A DNA stretch of 64,000 nucleotides, from the NCBI RefSeq assembly GCF_000014285.2, contig NC_008343.2:744001-808000 (forward strand). Reading direction: 5' to 3'. The number at the start of each line of letters is the position of its first letter. The stretch's first letter is position 1. The DNA is from Granulibacter bethesdensis CGDNIH1 (GTDB lineage: Bacteria; Pseudomonadota; Alphaproteobacteria; Acetobacterales; Acetobacteraceae). The notes beneath the pieces are model-generated. The model had not been told where the DNA came from and made no database searches. It was given only the letters and a program-made list of their open reading frames with translations. Shown here one piece after another: positions 27,888 to 36,864 of this stretch. The translations under genes were made by a program, and so were the position numbers.

Positions 27888-28439
27888 TCAGCCGACCTTG
27901 ATGAACTCGTCGCCTTTGGACCAGTTGCACGGGCAAAGCTCATCGCTCTGCAACGCATCAAGGACGCGCAGTACTTCCGCCGGATTGCGGCCGACGGACA
28001 GGTCGGTCACATAGGCAAAGCGGATGATGTTCTGCGGATCTACAATGAAGGTCGCACGTTGTGCCACGCCTTCCGCCTGATCCAGAATGCCGAGGGCTTC
28101 CGACAGCTCACGCCGGATGTCGGAGACCATGGGGATCTGCAGCTCACGCAGATCATCGTGGTGCAGGCGCCAGTTGACATGAACGAACTCATTGTCGGTG
28201 GAGACGCCATACAGCACGGCGTCACGATCGGCGAAATCGCTGTTCAGCTTGGCGAAAGCAACGATCTCGGTCGGGCAGACAAAGGTAAAATCCTTCGGCC
28301 AGAAGAAAACGACCTTCCATTTGCCTTCGGCACTGTTCTCCGTCACCTCGAAGAACGGATCCTTCAGATCCAGACCTTCCTTACCCGGCTTGACGGCGGT
28401 CAGCTTGAAAGACGGAAATTTATCGCCCACTGAGAGCAT
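27888..28439 (-). CDS. ahpC: Alkyl hydroperoxide reductase AhpC (2-Cys peroxiredoxin)
   Basis: This 183-residue peroxiredoxin has the peroxidatic Cys55 in FTFVCPTE and C-terminal cysteines 169 and 171 in DELCPCNW, the pattern of AhpD-dependent AhpC enzymes such as that of Mycobacterium. It reduces H2O2, organic peroxides and peroxynitrite. AAGGAT precedes the ATG. It is divergent from oxyR across a 190-bp region, the classic place for OxyR control. Confidence 0.95.
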
Positions 28440-28629
28440 GCAGAATATCCTTCATACGAAGTCGTTATGACAGGCACGTCGCGCCCCTATATAAGGCGAC
28501 GTTGCTGCGGGAGTAAGGCCACAGCGATAACGTTGCACAAAAGGGGCGTTTTGATGCTGCACTGCACGATAAGCGGCCCCGGAATTTCACGCCAATGAAT
28601 AATTCCTGAATTTTTGATCGAATGAAACG

Positions 28630-29640
28630 ATGACGCCTCTGCCCACTCCCCAACAGCTCCGGTATCTGATGGCATTGGCCGAATACCAGCATTTCGGTCG
28701 GGCGGCTCAGGCTTGTGCGGTCACGCAATCCACTTTGTCGGCTGGTATTCTGGCGCTGGAGCGGCAGCTGGATGTGCAGATTCTCGACCGTGTGGGCGGG
28801 AAACGTGTGATTTTTACGGCGCTGGGACGGGATCTGGTGGAGCGTGCCCGGGATGCCATGCATGCGCTGGAAGCGATGTCGGAGGCAGCTTCCGCCGCCC
28901 GGGCACCGATGAGTGGACCGCTGAGGGTGGGGGTGATTCCAACGATCGGGCCGTTTCTGCTGCCGCGTTTGATGCCGGCCCTGCGGCGGGAATATCCCAA
29001 TCTCAGGCTCTATCTGAGGGAAGATACCACTGACCGTCTTATGGCGAGGCTGCGGGATGGACGGCTGGACCTGCTGTTGCTGGCGATGCCCTGCGACTGC
29101 CGGGGAATGGATACGGTAGTGATCGGGAGGGATTCGTTTCTGGTTGCCCTGCCACAGGGGCACAGGCTGGCGGAGCGGGAGGTTATTCCTATCGAAGCCC
29201 TCAGCATGGAGAATTTATTGCTGCTGGAAGACGGACATTGCCTGCGTGAGCACGCGCTGGCCGTCTGCGGACTGCTGATGGCGTATGAGAAAAATGCCAG
29301 TGAGGAGGAAAGTGCCCATAAGGAGGAAAGTGAGGCTGGCCCTGTCAGGAATGTCGCAACACGCAGCCGCGATATGCAGACCGGAGATGGGCTGGCTGAC
29401 CAGTTTGCAGCGACCAGCCTGCATACGCTGGTGCAGATGGTGGCAGGCGGGCTTGGCATCACATTGCTCCCGCAAATCGCGGTGGATGCCGGGGTGATGG
29501 CGGGTACGTCGCTGGTGCTGCGACCGCTTGAAGGGGATGGCGCATGGCGGGAACTGGGGCTTGCCTGGCGGCATAATGCACCGCGCGGTGCCGATTATCT
29601 CGGTATGGCATCGCTGCTGCGGGAGGCGGCGGGGTTTTGA
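28630..29640 (+). CDS. oxyR: Peroxide-sensing LysR regulator OxyR, with insertion
   Basis: This LysR-family activator has a helix-turn-helix N-terminus (LRYLMALAEYQHFGRAAQACAV, residues 10-31). The effector domain holds the OxyR redox pair: Cys204 in GHCLREH and Cys213. FAATSLHTLVQMVAGGLGITLLP follows, matching E. coli OxyR. Between Cys213 and that segment there are 45 residues where E. coli has about 10. The extra part is Glu/Lys/Ser-rich and partly built from an 18-base repeat. It is divergent from ahpC, supporting OxyR control of ahpC-ahpD. Its stop overlaps the next gene. Confidence 0.92.
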   Translation: MTPLPTPQQLRYLMALAEYQHFGRAAQACAVTQSTLSAGILALERQLDVQILDRVGGKRVIFTALGRDLVERARDAMHALEAMSEAASAARAPMSGPLRVGVIPTIGPFLLPRLMPALRREYPNLRLYLREDTTDRLMARLRDGRLDLLLLAMPCDCRGMDTVVIGRDSFLVALPQGHRLAEREVIPIEALSMENLLLLEDGHCLREHALAVCGLLMAYEKNASEEESAHKEESEAGPVRNVATRSRDMQTGDGLADQFAATSLHTLVQMVAGGLGITLLPQIAVDAGVMAGTSLVLRPLEGDGAWRELGLAWRHNAPRGADYLGMASLLREAAGF

Positions 29641-31247
29641 GTCTGCAGCAGGCTTTGATCGCCCTGCGGTCGGGACAGGCCGCTCTATGCGAAACCATCT
29701 GTCGCCGCATACTGGCCAACAGGACGGCCCCTGCTGATCAGGCCCGTCTATTGCTGGGGCTGGCTCTGGCAGTACGGGAGGAAAAAGCTGAATCGCTGGC
29801 GCTTCTGTTGAGCGTGGCCCGCACTCATCCACGGGCGGCGCATCCCTTTCGTGATCTTGCCGGATTGATGCATGGCCGTGACGACGCCATGGAGGCACTG
29901 CTGATCGCCGGAGGGGAGCATGCGCCGGAGGATGCAAACCTTGCCATTTTTCACGCGGAATGGCTGGAACTGCGAGGTCGTAAGCAGGCGGCTGAAGCCC
30001 GTCTGGTGCAGTTTCTGACACAGGAGACCATCAAAGAACCAGCCGGAGAAGCTGCCATCCTGCGTGCTTATGCCCTGCTGCTGGCAGGGCGTAACGCTCT
30101 GCCGGCAGCAGGGGAGGCGATGAAGCGTGCCACCAGTCTGGAGCCGAACCATGCCGCCGGATGGACCAATCTGGCGAATATTCTGACAGCGCTGAAAGAC
30201 TTTCCGGCTGCTCAGCAGGCTCATGACCGGGCGGCCGCCTGTGCCCCCAACGATCCACGCATGCGGATGAACCGGGCTTTGACCCTGTTGAAAGCAGGCC
30301 GTTATGCGGAGGGATGGGCAGATTACGAAGCCCGGCTGGCAATCGGAGATCGCCTCATGTTTCCGGTTTCTTCTCTGCTGCGGAAAGAAGAATGCCGATC
30401 CGGGCTGAATGGTGTGCGCATCCTGGTCGTTTCTGAGCAGGGTTTTGGCGATACCATCCAGTTTCTCCGCTATATTCCTCTCCTTGCGGCCCGTGGCGCA
30501 CGGGTGCGGCTGTTTGTACCTCCTGAACTGGTGACTGTGGCGGAGACAGTGGCGGGGGTGGAAAGCGTGGCGGGTATGGATGGCATTGCGCCCGCTTTTG
30601 ACCGTCATGTGCCGATGATGAGTTTGCCTTATCTGCTGGATGCCGCTTTTGTTCCGATGCACGAACCATATCTTGCGGTTTCGGAATCGCGTGTCCGGCA
30701 CTGGCAAACGCTGCTCCCTCCCCGGCCGGCGCGTGGGCGGATCGGTCTGGTCTGGGCCGGGGCCTCACGCAATCATCCTGATGCAACCGCCATTGATCGA
30801 CGTCGCAGCATGTCTTTGCAGGATATGGCATTGCTGGCAGACATTCCGGATATGGTTTTCGTCAATCTACAGATGGGGCCTCCATCTATTCAGGCGCAGG
30901 AGAAGCACGCCTTTCGCTTTGCTCCCGACATGACTGGTCAGATCAGGGATTTTGCTGACAGTGCTGCTATTCTGAGTATGCTTGATGCACTGGTGACTGT
31001 GGATACATCCATTGCTCATCTTGCAGGTGCATTGGGGGTGCCGGTGCTGATGCTTGATCGGATGGATCATTGCTGGCGCTGGTCGGACCCCTGTGAACTG
31101 ATGCCCGCCGAGACGGATACTGAAACCGGCGGGTTGAAAACGCGATGGTATCCGTCAATGCAGCTGTTCCGCCAAACCACCCCAATGGACTGGCAGGAGC
31201 CTGTCAGGTGCCTGCACAACACATTGCGCGTGTTATCGCTGCAATAA
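29637..31247 (+). CDS. TPR protein with GT9-like glycosyltransferase C-terminal domain
   Basis: This protein of 536 residues has tetratricopeptide-type helical repeats over roughly residues 1-240 (for example LEPNHAAGWTNLANILTAL and PNDPRMRMNRALTLLKAGRY). A heptosyltransferase/ADP-ribosyl-LPS-like region follows, with LVVSEQGFGDTIQFLRYIPLL, GLVWAGASRNHPD and VTVDTSIAHLAGALGVPVLML. This architecture is common in alphaproteobacteria, with roles suggested in glycosylation of surface polymers or flagellin; the acceptor is unknown. It begins at a TTG overlapping the oxyR stop, so it probably shares the transcript, but a link to peroxide stress is only positional. Confidence 0.8.
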   Translation: MSLQQALIALRSGQAALCETICRRILANRTAPADQARLLLGLALAVREEKAESLALLLSVARTHPRAAHPFRDLAGLMHGRDDAMEALLIAGGEHAPEDANLAIFHAEWLELRGRKQAAEARLVQFLTQETIKEPAGEAAILRAYALLLAGRNALPAAGEAMKRATSLEPNHAAGWTNLANILTALKDFPAAQQAHDRAAACAPNDPRMRMNRALTLLKAGRYAEGWADYEARLAIGDRLMFPVSSLLRKEECRSGLNGVRILVVSEQGFGDTIQFLRYIPLLAARGARVRLFVPPELVTVAETVAGVESVAGMDGIAPAFDRHVPMMSLPYLLDAAFVPMHEPYLAVSESRVRHWQTLLPPRPARGRIGLVWAGASRNHPDATAIDRRRSMSLQDMALLADIPDMVFVNLQMGPPSIQAQEKHAFRFAPDMTGQIRDFADSAAILSMLDALVTVDTSIAHLAGALGVPVLMLDRMDHCWRWSDPCELMPAETDTETGGLKTRWYPSMQLFRQTTPMDWQEPVRCLHNTLRVLSLQ

Positions 31248-31395
31248 TCCTTATAAAATCGTTATTTATTTTTTCACTGATGCTGGCAAAGCAGAAAAGC
31301 TTTGACTAGAAGCGAAAAGCGATTCTCGATCACTATAAGCATGATCGGCCTCGGGGGGCGTTTTGCCAACGCTTGCGACAAATAAGGGGATTTTG

Positions 31396-31665
31396 ATGTC
31401 TAAGGCTTTTATTGCCCAGGTTATTCAGGACAGCGCCGAGCTGACTGGGGTGGCGGCAAACCGCACGGCGAACGATCTTATCACGGCGATCGTGAAGGAA
31501 ATGAAGAAGAACGGCAAGTTTACACTACCGAGCTTCGGCACCTTTACTGTCAGAAAGACCAAGGCGCGCAAGGGTTTGAATCCGCGGACAGGGGAGCAGA
31601 TCAAGGTCAAGGCTGGAAAGACAGTTCGTTTCAAGGCCTCTCCGAATCTGAAAAAATCTGTCTGA
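31396..31665 (+). CDS. hup: HU family DNA-binding protein
   Basis: This 89-residue histone-like protein bends DNA as a dimer. The core FTLPSFGTFTVRKTKARKGLNPRTGEQ-type arm is clear (GxGxFxVxxRxxRxGxNPxTGE pattern). The family ATG at 31396 is preceded by AAGGGGA; the longer frame from 31363 adds 11 non-conserved residues. It is a single gene with a strong terminator right after, which is shared with parE from the other side. It belongs to the HU/IHF superfamily, and the HU subgroup is more likely than IHF. Confidence 0.9.
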   Translation: MSKAFIAQVIQDSAELTGVAANRTANDLITAIVKEMKKNGKFTLPSFGTFTVRKTKARKGLNPRTGEQIKVKAGKTVRFKASPNLKKSV

Positions 31666-31672
31666 CTGAAGC

Positions 31673-31703
31673 AAAACGGCCGCTGAGACAGCGGCCGTTT
31701 TTG
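31673..31703. terminator. Bidirectional terminator between hup and parE
   Basis: The 12-bp arms (AAACGGCCGCTG at 31674-31685 and complement at 31689-31700) have a three-base loop. The A-run before and T-run after let it act on both strands, ending hup on the plus strand and parE on the minus strand. Confidence 0.9.
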
Positions 31704-31741
31704 TTATATAGTCTGGTGTTGTGCTTTTTTGTTCTGAGGCC

Positions 31742-33775
31742 TCAAATATCCAGATCGCCTGCGCGGGGGGCGTTGTCCTGAATAAATTGAAACCGCAGCT
31801 CTGGTTTCTTGCCCATCAGGCTTTCCACCAGTTCCCCCGTCCGTACCCGATCTTCCGGTGGCGTCAGAACTTTCAGCAGAACCCGGCGTGCGGGATCCAT
31901 GGTCGTGTCCTTCAGAATGGCCGGAGGCATTTCGCCGAGACCCTTGAAGCGGCTGACTTCGATTTTTCCGGTTTTCTTGAAGCCGGATTTCATGAGCCTG
32001 TCGAGTTCCGCATCATCCATTGCATAGCGGGAAGTGGCGCCTTGCGTCAGACGGTATAGTGGCGGCTGTGCCAGATAGAGGTGTCCACGACGGACCAGTT
32101 CCGGCAATTCCCGGTAGAAAAATGTCATCAGCAGGCTGGCGATATGCGCGCCATCGACATCCGCATCCGTCATGATGATCACGCGGCCATAGCGGAGCCT
32201 CGCAATGTCAAACCGTTCCCCGACCCCACAGCCAAGTGCCTCGATCAGATCCTTAAGTTCCTGATTCTGTCGTAACTTGTCGGCAGATGCGCTGGCGACG
32301 TTGAGAATTTTGCCGCGCAGAGGCAGCACAGCCTGGTTTTCGCGGCGCCGCGCCTGCTTGGCTGATCCACCTGCGCTGTCACCCTCGACCAGAAACAGTT
32401 CGGTTTCGGCGGCATTTTCGCTGGAACAATCGGCCAGTTTGCCGGGCAGACGCAGCCGTCTTGTAGCTGATTTGCGAGGCGTATCTTTCTGTTCACGTCG
32501 GCGGATTCGCTCTTCTGCCCGTTCGATGACGTAAGCAAGAAGATTATCCGCACCGGCCGGATCGCCTGCCATGAAATGATCGAAGCGGTCCCGCATCGCG
32601 GATTCAACCAGTCGTACCGCTTCCGGGCTGGTCAGTTTTTCCTTGGTCTGGCCCTGAAACTGTGGCTCCCGGACAAAGGCTGACAGCTTGGCCGCCAGAG
32701 ATCCCATAATATCTTCCGCGGTAATGGCGGCTGCGCGTTTATTGCCGCGCTGTTCTCCCCATGCACGTAATCCTTTCAGCAGTGCCGCGCGAAATCCCTG
32801 CTCATGGGTGCCGCCAAGCGGGGTCGGAACCGTGTTGCAGTAGGAGTGAACAAAGCCATCTGCGCCATCCAGCCAGGCCAGCGCCCATTCGACCCGCCCG
32901 CCGGTCTGGGTTTCCTTTTGGCCGTCTCCCTTCATATCCGCTTCACCGGACCAGATCTGGGGGATGGCGAGGGTGGTCTCGCCAATATCATCAGCGAGAC
33001 TGTCACGGAGGCCACCGGGAAAATGCAGGGTCGCTTCGGCGGGAATGTCTTCCTTGCCGCTGTTTTTCAGCAGGGATGGATCGCACTTCCAGCGGATTTG
33101 CACACCGCGGAACAGATAGGCTTTGGAGCGACACAGCCTGTAAAGCCGCGCGGGTGAGAAGTTGAGGCGTCCGAAAATCTCTTCGTCCGGGGTAAAGCGA
33201 ATTTGCGTTCCCCTACGGTTTGGGGCGGCGCCGACCTCGATCAACGGCGTCATCGGCTTGCCGCGTGCATAGCTTTGCCGCCACAGCACCCGGTTACGGG
33301 CGACCTCGACTTCCATCGTTGCCGACAGCGCATTGACTACGGAACTGCCGACCCCATGCAGGCCGCCGGAGGTAGCATATGCCTTGCCGGCGAATTTTCC
33401 GCCGGAGTGCAAGGTCGTCAGAATGACTTCCAGAGCACTGAGATTTTTGAATTTCGGATGCGGATCGATCGGAATACCACGCCCGTTATCCCGGATGGTG
33501 ACGGTGTTGCCGGGATCGAGCGTCAGATCAATGACCGTGGCATGTCCTGCTACGGCTTCGTCCATCGCGTTATCCAGAATTTCGGCAACAAGGTGGTGCA
33601 GGGCATTTTCATCCGTGCCACCGATATACATGCCGGGACGGCGACGAACTGGCTCAAGACCCTCCAGAACTTCGATATCCTTGGCGGAGTAATCATCCTC
33701 GTTCATCTCCGTCCGCTGCTTTGCACCGCGTTGAGATGGAGGGGGGGATTTCGCGCCGCCAAAAAGATCGTTCAT
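31742..33775 (-). CDS. parE: DNA topoisomerase IV subunit B ParE
   Basis: ParE is the ATPase subunit of topoisomerase IV, which decatenates daughter chromosomes. The 677-residue protein has the GHKL ATPase motifs: EILDNAMDEAVAG, RDNGRGIPID and GGLHGVGSSVVNAL. The Toprim domain shows LFLVEGDSAGGSAKQARRR and MTDADVDGAHIASLL. The PLRGKILNV segment separates it from GyrB-type relatives less clearly than the length, which lacks the GyrB insert. The chosen ATG at 33775 removes 64 upstream residues with no homology-like features. Confidence 0.92.
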   Translation of the reverse strand: MNDLFGGAKSPPPSQRGAKQRTEMNEDDYSAKDIEVLEGLEPVRRRPGMYIGGTDENALHHLVAEILDNAMDEAVAGHATVIDLTLDPGNTVTIRDNGRGIPIDPHPKFKNLSALEVILTTLHSGGKFAGKAYATSGGLHGVGSSVVNALSATMEVEVARNRVLWRQSYARGKPMTPLIEVGAAPNRRGTQIRFTPDEEIFGRLNFSPARLYRLCRSKAYLFRGVQIRWKCDPSLLKNSGKEDIPAEATLHFPGGLRDSLADDIGETTLAIPQIWSGEADMKGDGQKETQTGGRVEWALAWLDGADGFVHSYCNTVPTPLGGTHEQGFRAALLKGLRAWGEQRGNKRAAAITAEDIMGSLAAKLSAFVREPQFQGQTKEKLTSPEAVRLVESAMRDRFDHFMAGDPAGADNLLAYVIERAEERIRRREQKDTPRKSATRRLRLPGKLADCSSENAAETELFLVEGDSAGGSAKQARRRENQAVLPLRGKILNVASASADKLRQNQELKDLIEALGCGVGERFDIARLRYGRVIIMTDADVDGAHIASLLMTFFYRELPELVRRGHLYLAQPPLYRLTQGATSRYAMDDAELDRLMKSGFKKTGKIEVSRFKGLGEMPPAILKDTTMDPARRVLLKVLTPPEDRVRTGELVESLMGKKPELRFQFIQDNAPRAGDLDI

Positions 33776-33850
33776 GGTGTGTTCCCGTGCCGCTGCCCCA
33801 TGTCGTTTAACGGTCCGGGGCAGGTGGGGCAAGCGTGGTGCGGTCATCAA

Positions 33851-33882
33851 TAACGCCGGGGACGTTTCCACCCCCGGCGTTA
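33851..33882 (-). terminator. Terminator of dps
   Basis: The 11-bp arms TAACGCCGGGG (33851-33861) and CCCCGGCGTTA (33872-33882) enclose a 10-base loop, between dps and parE, both on the minus strand. No long T-run follows (TTATTGATG), so the strength is uncertain, but the stem is strong. Confidence 0.6.
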
Positions 33883-33924
33883 TGATCAGGCCGAAACTGC
33901 CTTCAGCGTCGACTCGGGATCCGA

Positions 33925-34458
33925 TCAGAAGCCGTTTGGCTCCTGAATATGGGCTTCCAGGAACCACAGAGACTTGTCGAAGGCGCGCGATGCCTCGGTA
34001 AACAGGTCGGAGGTGCCGGCATCACCGGCTTCATCGGTATCGTCGATATTCTTGCGGACCGCATTGGCCAACAGACCGAACCGTTCCACCAGCGCGACCA
34101 CGTGGTCTTTGATCGTATAGATATCCGTTGGATAGGGCGGCAGGGAGGTTGCGGCGCTGACTGTCTGAAGGGTGCCAAAGGCGGTGCCGCCGAGGGCTGC
34201 GACGCGTTCAGCGAATTTGTCTACCAGATCATCCACCTGGGTACGCAGGGTATCAAGCAGTTCATGTACGCCGATGAATTGCGGGCCTTTGATGTTCCAA
34301 TGAGCCTGTTTCAGGATCAGCGCGGTATCAATGGCATCCGCCAGACGAGCGTTCAGCAGCTCAATGGAGACTTTGCGCGCATTGGACTGAAGGTCGACGT
34401 GATTTTTGTGAGTTGGGGCGGCGTGGCTTTTCGCCTTCGTGATGTTGGAATCCGGCAT
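33925..34458 (-). CDS. dps: Dps ferritin-like DNA-protecting protein
   Basis: This 177-residue dodecamer-forming Dps/ferritin superfamily protein oxidises Fe(II) with peroxide and shields DNA. The ferroxidase signature is seen as KQAHWNIKGPQFIGVHELLDTL with DDLVDKFAERVAALGG. A basic, disordered N-terminus (KAKSHAAPTHKNH) could bind DNA. GAGGAGAG lies just before the ATG. The 267-bp gap to divergent dapD contains the TCCTATG/CATAGGA dyad (34581-34604). It lies near ahpC-oxyR in function but not in the same operon. Confidence 0.93.
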   Translation of the reverse strand: MPDSNITKAKSHAAPTHKNHVDLQSNARKVSIELLNARLADAIDTALILKQAHWNIKGPQFIGVHELLDTLRTQVDDLVDKFAERVAALGGTAFGTLQTVSAATSLPPYPTDIYTIKDHVVALVERFGLLANAVRKNIDDTDEAGDAGTSDLFTEASRAFDKSLWFLEAHIQEPNGF

Positions 34459-34580
34459 GCCTCTCTCCTCAATGCTTGGTGCGGGTTACGGCCTTCCGTG
34501 CTGGAAGGCGTTTTGTGCCCAACGCGAGGGACAGGATAAGCGTTTCCCTTTGGTTTCGACATTCCCGCCCTGCGTAAGGC

Positions 34581-34604
34581 TCCTATGAGAATAAAGGCAT
34601 AGGA
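34581..34604. promoter_or_regulatory. Inverted repeat between dps and dapD
   Basis: TCCTATG (34581-34587) and CATAGGA (34598-34604) are separated by 10 bases (AGAATAAAGG), in the divergent dps/dapD intergenic region. It lies 123-146 bases from the dps start. It could be an operator for a stress regulator of dps; the regulator is not identifiable from the sequence. Confidence 0.4.
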
Positions 34605-34653
34605 ATACGGGCGTCTGCTCCGCTGTTCTGACACCCAGGACGATGATGGTGCG

Positions 34654-34680
34654 TTGACAGGGCGGGCATGCCCTGAGCAT
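34654..34680 (+). promoter_or_regulatory. Weak promoter-like region upstream of dapD
   Basis: TTGACA at 34654-34659 resembles a -35 element, about 70 bases before the dapD start. Only a poor -10 (GAGCAT, 34675-34680) follows at 15 bases. The spacer contains the perfect 10-bp palindrome GGGCATGCCC (34664-34673). Suggestive only. Confidence 0.3.
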
Positions 34681-34725
34681 GGTCCGGCCCGGAACATGAC
34701 TGAATGACAAGCCGGGGAGACGGGA

Positions 34726-35568
34726 ATGAGCATCGACAGCCTGCGGGACAGTATTGATCGTCTTTGGGAAAACCGGGAGGGTCTGTCCTCCGCCACGACA
34801 GGTGAGGCACGGGACGCGGTTGAAGAAGCTCTGCGTTTGCTCGATTCCGGCCAGGTGCGCGTCGCGGAACCGAAGGCAGAGGGTGGCTGGTCGGTCAATC
34901 AGTGGCTGAAGAAGGCGGTACTGTTGTCTTTCCGTCTGACCGATTCTACCCCGGCTCCGGGATTCGGTCCGGTGGCCTCCTATGACAAGGTGCCGCTGAA
35001 GTTCGAAGGCTGGGATCAGGCTCGCTTCGCTCAGGGCGGCTTCCGCGTCGTCCCTGGCGCAGTCGTGCGCCGCAGTGCGTATATCGCACCGGGCGTCGTG
35101 CTGATGCCGAGCTTTGTGAATGTCGGCGCCTATGTCGACAGCGGCACGATGATCGATACCTGGGCAACGGTCGGAAGCTGCGCCCAGGTGGGTAAAAACT
35201 GCCATATCAGCGGTGGCACCGGTATCGGCGGCGTGCTGGAGCCTTTGCAGGCCGGTCCGGTGGTGATCGAGGACAACGTGTTCATCGGTGCACGCTCCGA
35301 GGTTGCGGAAGGCGTGGTTGTGGAGCAGGGCAGCGTGATTTCAATGGGCGTGTTTATCGGCGCGTCCACCAAGATCATCGACCGTGCGACCGGTGAGGTG
35401 CTGTATGGCCGTGTTCCGGCCTATTCCGTGGTTGTTCCCGGCTCCCTCCCTGGCAAGCCGCTGCCGGATGGCACGCCCGGTCCTTCTCTGGCCTGTGCGG
35501 TGATCGTGAAGCGGGTGGATGAGCGGACCCGTTCCAAGACCTCGATCAACGAGCTGCTGCGCGCCTGA
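34726..35568 (+). CDS. dapD: Tetrahydrodipicolinate N-succinyltransferase
   Basis: DapD succinylates tetrahydrodipicolinate in the lysine/meso-diaminopimelate pathway. The 280-residue protein has an N-terminal helical domain followed by a left-handed beta helix of hexapeptide repeats ([21 protein letters not shown], then [21 protein letters not shown]). GGGGAGA precedes the ATG. dapE follows after a hairpin-containing spacer, so the two sequential pathway enzymes are together. Confidence 0.95.
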   Translation: MSIDSLRDSIDRLWENREGLSSATTGEARDAVEEALRLLDSGQVRVAEPKAEGGWSVNQWLKKAVLLSFRLTDSTPAPGFGPVASYDKVPLKFEGWDQARFAQGGFRVVPGAVVRRSAYIAPGVVLMPSFVNVGAYVDSGTMIDTWATVGSCAQVGKNCHISGGTGIGGVLEPLQAGPVVIEDNVFIGARSEVAEGVVVEQGSVISMGVFIGASTKIIDRATGEVLYGRVPAYSVVVPGSLPGKPLPDGTPGPSLACAVIVKRVDERTRSKTSINELLRA

Positions 35569-35589
35569 TACGTGGTTGTTAAAGGCGCT

Positions 35590-35626
35590 TCCGGTCCCGT
35601 TGCGTCTCTCTCGTAATGGGACCGGA
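35590..35626 (+). terminator. Hairpin between dapD and dapE (attenuator or 3' stabiliser)
   Basis: TCCGGTCCCGTT (35590-35601) pairs with AATGGGACCGGA (35615-35626) in 11 of 12 positions, around a 13-base loop. A T-poor tail follows, so it is more likely a partial terminator or mRNA-stabilising structure than a full stop between the two dap genes. Confidence 0.5.
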
Positions 35627-35667
35627 TGTGGCTTTGTCATCATGTCCAAAGAAGACGAAGAGAGAGG

Positions 35668-36864
35668 ATGAAGAAGGATAACCCTGTGCCCGCTCCTTTG
35701 TCCGATCCTCTGATGTCTGATCCTTTGGCGTTGGCGCAGGCGCTGCTGCGTTGTCCTTCCGTCACGCCGCTTGATGCAGGGGCGCAGTCCGTGCTGGCAG
35801 AGGCTCTGACGGCGCAGGGCTTTACGGTTACCCAGTTGCCATTCGGGGATATCGCCAATTTCTATGCCAAACGGGTCGGCCCACGGTCCGGCCCGCATCT
35901 CTGCTTTGCCGGGCATACGGATGTTGTGCCGCCCGGTGATGCACCATGGAGCGTGGATGCCTTCGCCGGTGAGGTGCATGACGGTGTTCTGATCGGTCGT
36001 GGCGCCTGCGACATGAAAGGTGCGATCGCCAGTTTTGTCGCCGCTTGCGCTGCCCGCCCGGATCATCCCGGCACGATCAGCCTGCTGATCACCGGGGATG
36101 AGGAGGGGGTTGCCACCGATGGCACCGTGCGTGTGCTCGACTGGATGCGGCAGGCCGGAGAAATCCCGGATTTCTGTGTGGTGGGGGAGCCGACCAACCC
36201 GGGCCGTCTTGGTGAGGTCATCAAGATCGGCCGGCGCGGCAGTCTGAATGCCACGCTGACTGTGCGCGGACGGCAGGGTCATGTCGCCTATCCGCATCGG
36301 GCCGATAATCCGCTGCCCCGTCTGGTGGCGGCACTGCACGCCCTGACCACCACGCGGCTGGATGACGGCATGGAGGGGTTTGAGCCTTCTTCATTGCAAC
36401 TGACGACGGTGGATGTCGGTAATCCGGCCACCAATGTCATTCCGGAGCAGGCCCAGGCACGATTAAATATCCGCTTCAATCCGTTGCATCGCGGTGATGA
36501 TCTGGCGAGATGGCTGCGCGGAATCGTGCAGGATCATGCGCCGGATGCGGTGATCGATATCGCCATTTCCGGTGAGGCTTTCGTCACGGACCCAGATCGT
36601 GATCCCCGCCCAGGCGCCAGCCATGGTATCGCGGCGTTACGGATGGCGATTCAGCGAATCACCGGCCTGTCGCCCCGGCTGGATACGGGGGGGGGGACAT
36701 CGGATGCGCGGTTCATTACTCATCTGTGCCCTGTCGTGGAGTTCGGTCTGGTCGGGGCCACCATGCATCAGCGGGATGAGGCGGTTGCGGTGCGGGATCT
36801 GCAGGACCTGACCGGAATTTATGAGGCCCTGCTGGATTTCTATCTCGGAAAGGACAGCGCATGA
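35668..36864 (+). CDS. dapE: Succinyl-diaminopimelate desuccinylase
   Basis: DapE hydrolyses N-succinyl-LL-diaminopimelate using two zinc ions. This M20 peptidase-fold protein of 398 residues shows CFAGHTDVVPPGD, GRGACDMKGAIASF, ITGDEEG and VGEPTNP, which together supply the metal and catalytic residues. The C-terminal TGGGTSDARF matches the family. ATG 35668 follows AGAGAGG very closely; ATG 35713 (MSDPL) lies nearer to the conserved start and is a real alternative. It overlaps the next gene by four bases. Confidence 0.95.
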   Translation: MKKDNPVPAPLSDPLMSDPLALAQALLRCPSVTPLDAGAQSVLAEALTAQGFTVTQLPFGDIANFYAKRVGPRSGPHLCFAGHTDVVPPGDAPWSVDAFAGEVHDGVLIGRGACDMKGAIASFVAACAARPDHPGTISLLITGDEEGVATDGTVRVLDWMRQAGEIPDFCVVGEPTNPGRLGEVIKIGRRGSLNATLTVRGRQGHVAYPHRADNPLPRLVAALHALTTTRLDDGMEGFEPSSLQLTTVDVGNPATNVIPEQAQARLNIRFNPLHRGDDLARWLRGIVQDHAPDAVIDIAISGEAFVTDPDRDPRPGASHGIAALRMAIQRITGLSPRLDTGGGTSDARFITHLCPVVEFGLVGATMHQRDEAVAVRDLQDLTGIYEALLDFYLGKDSA

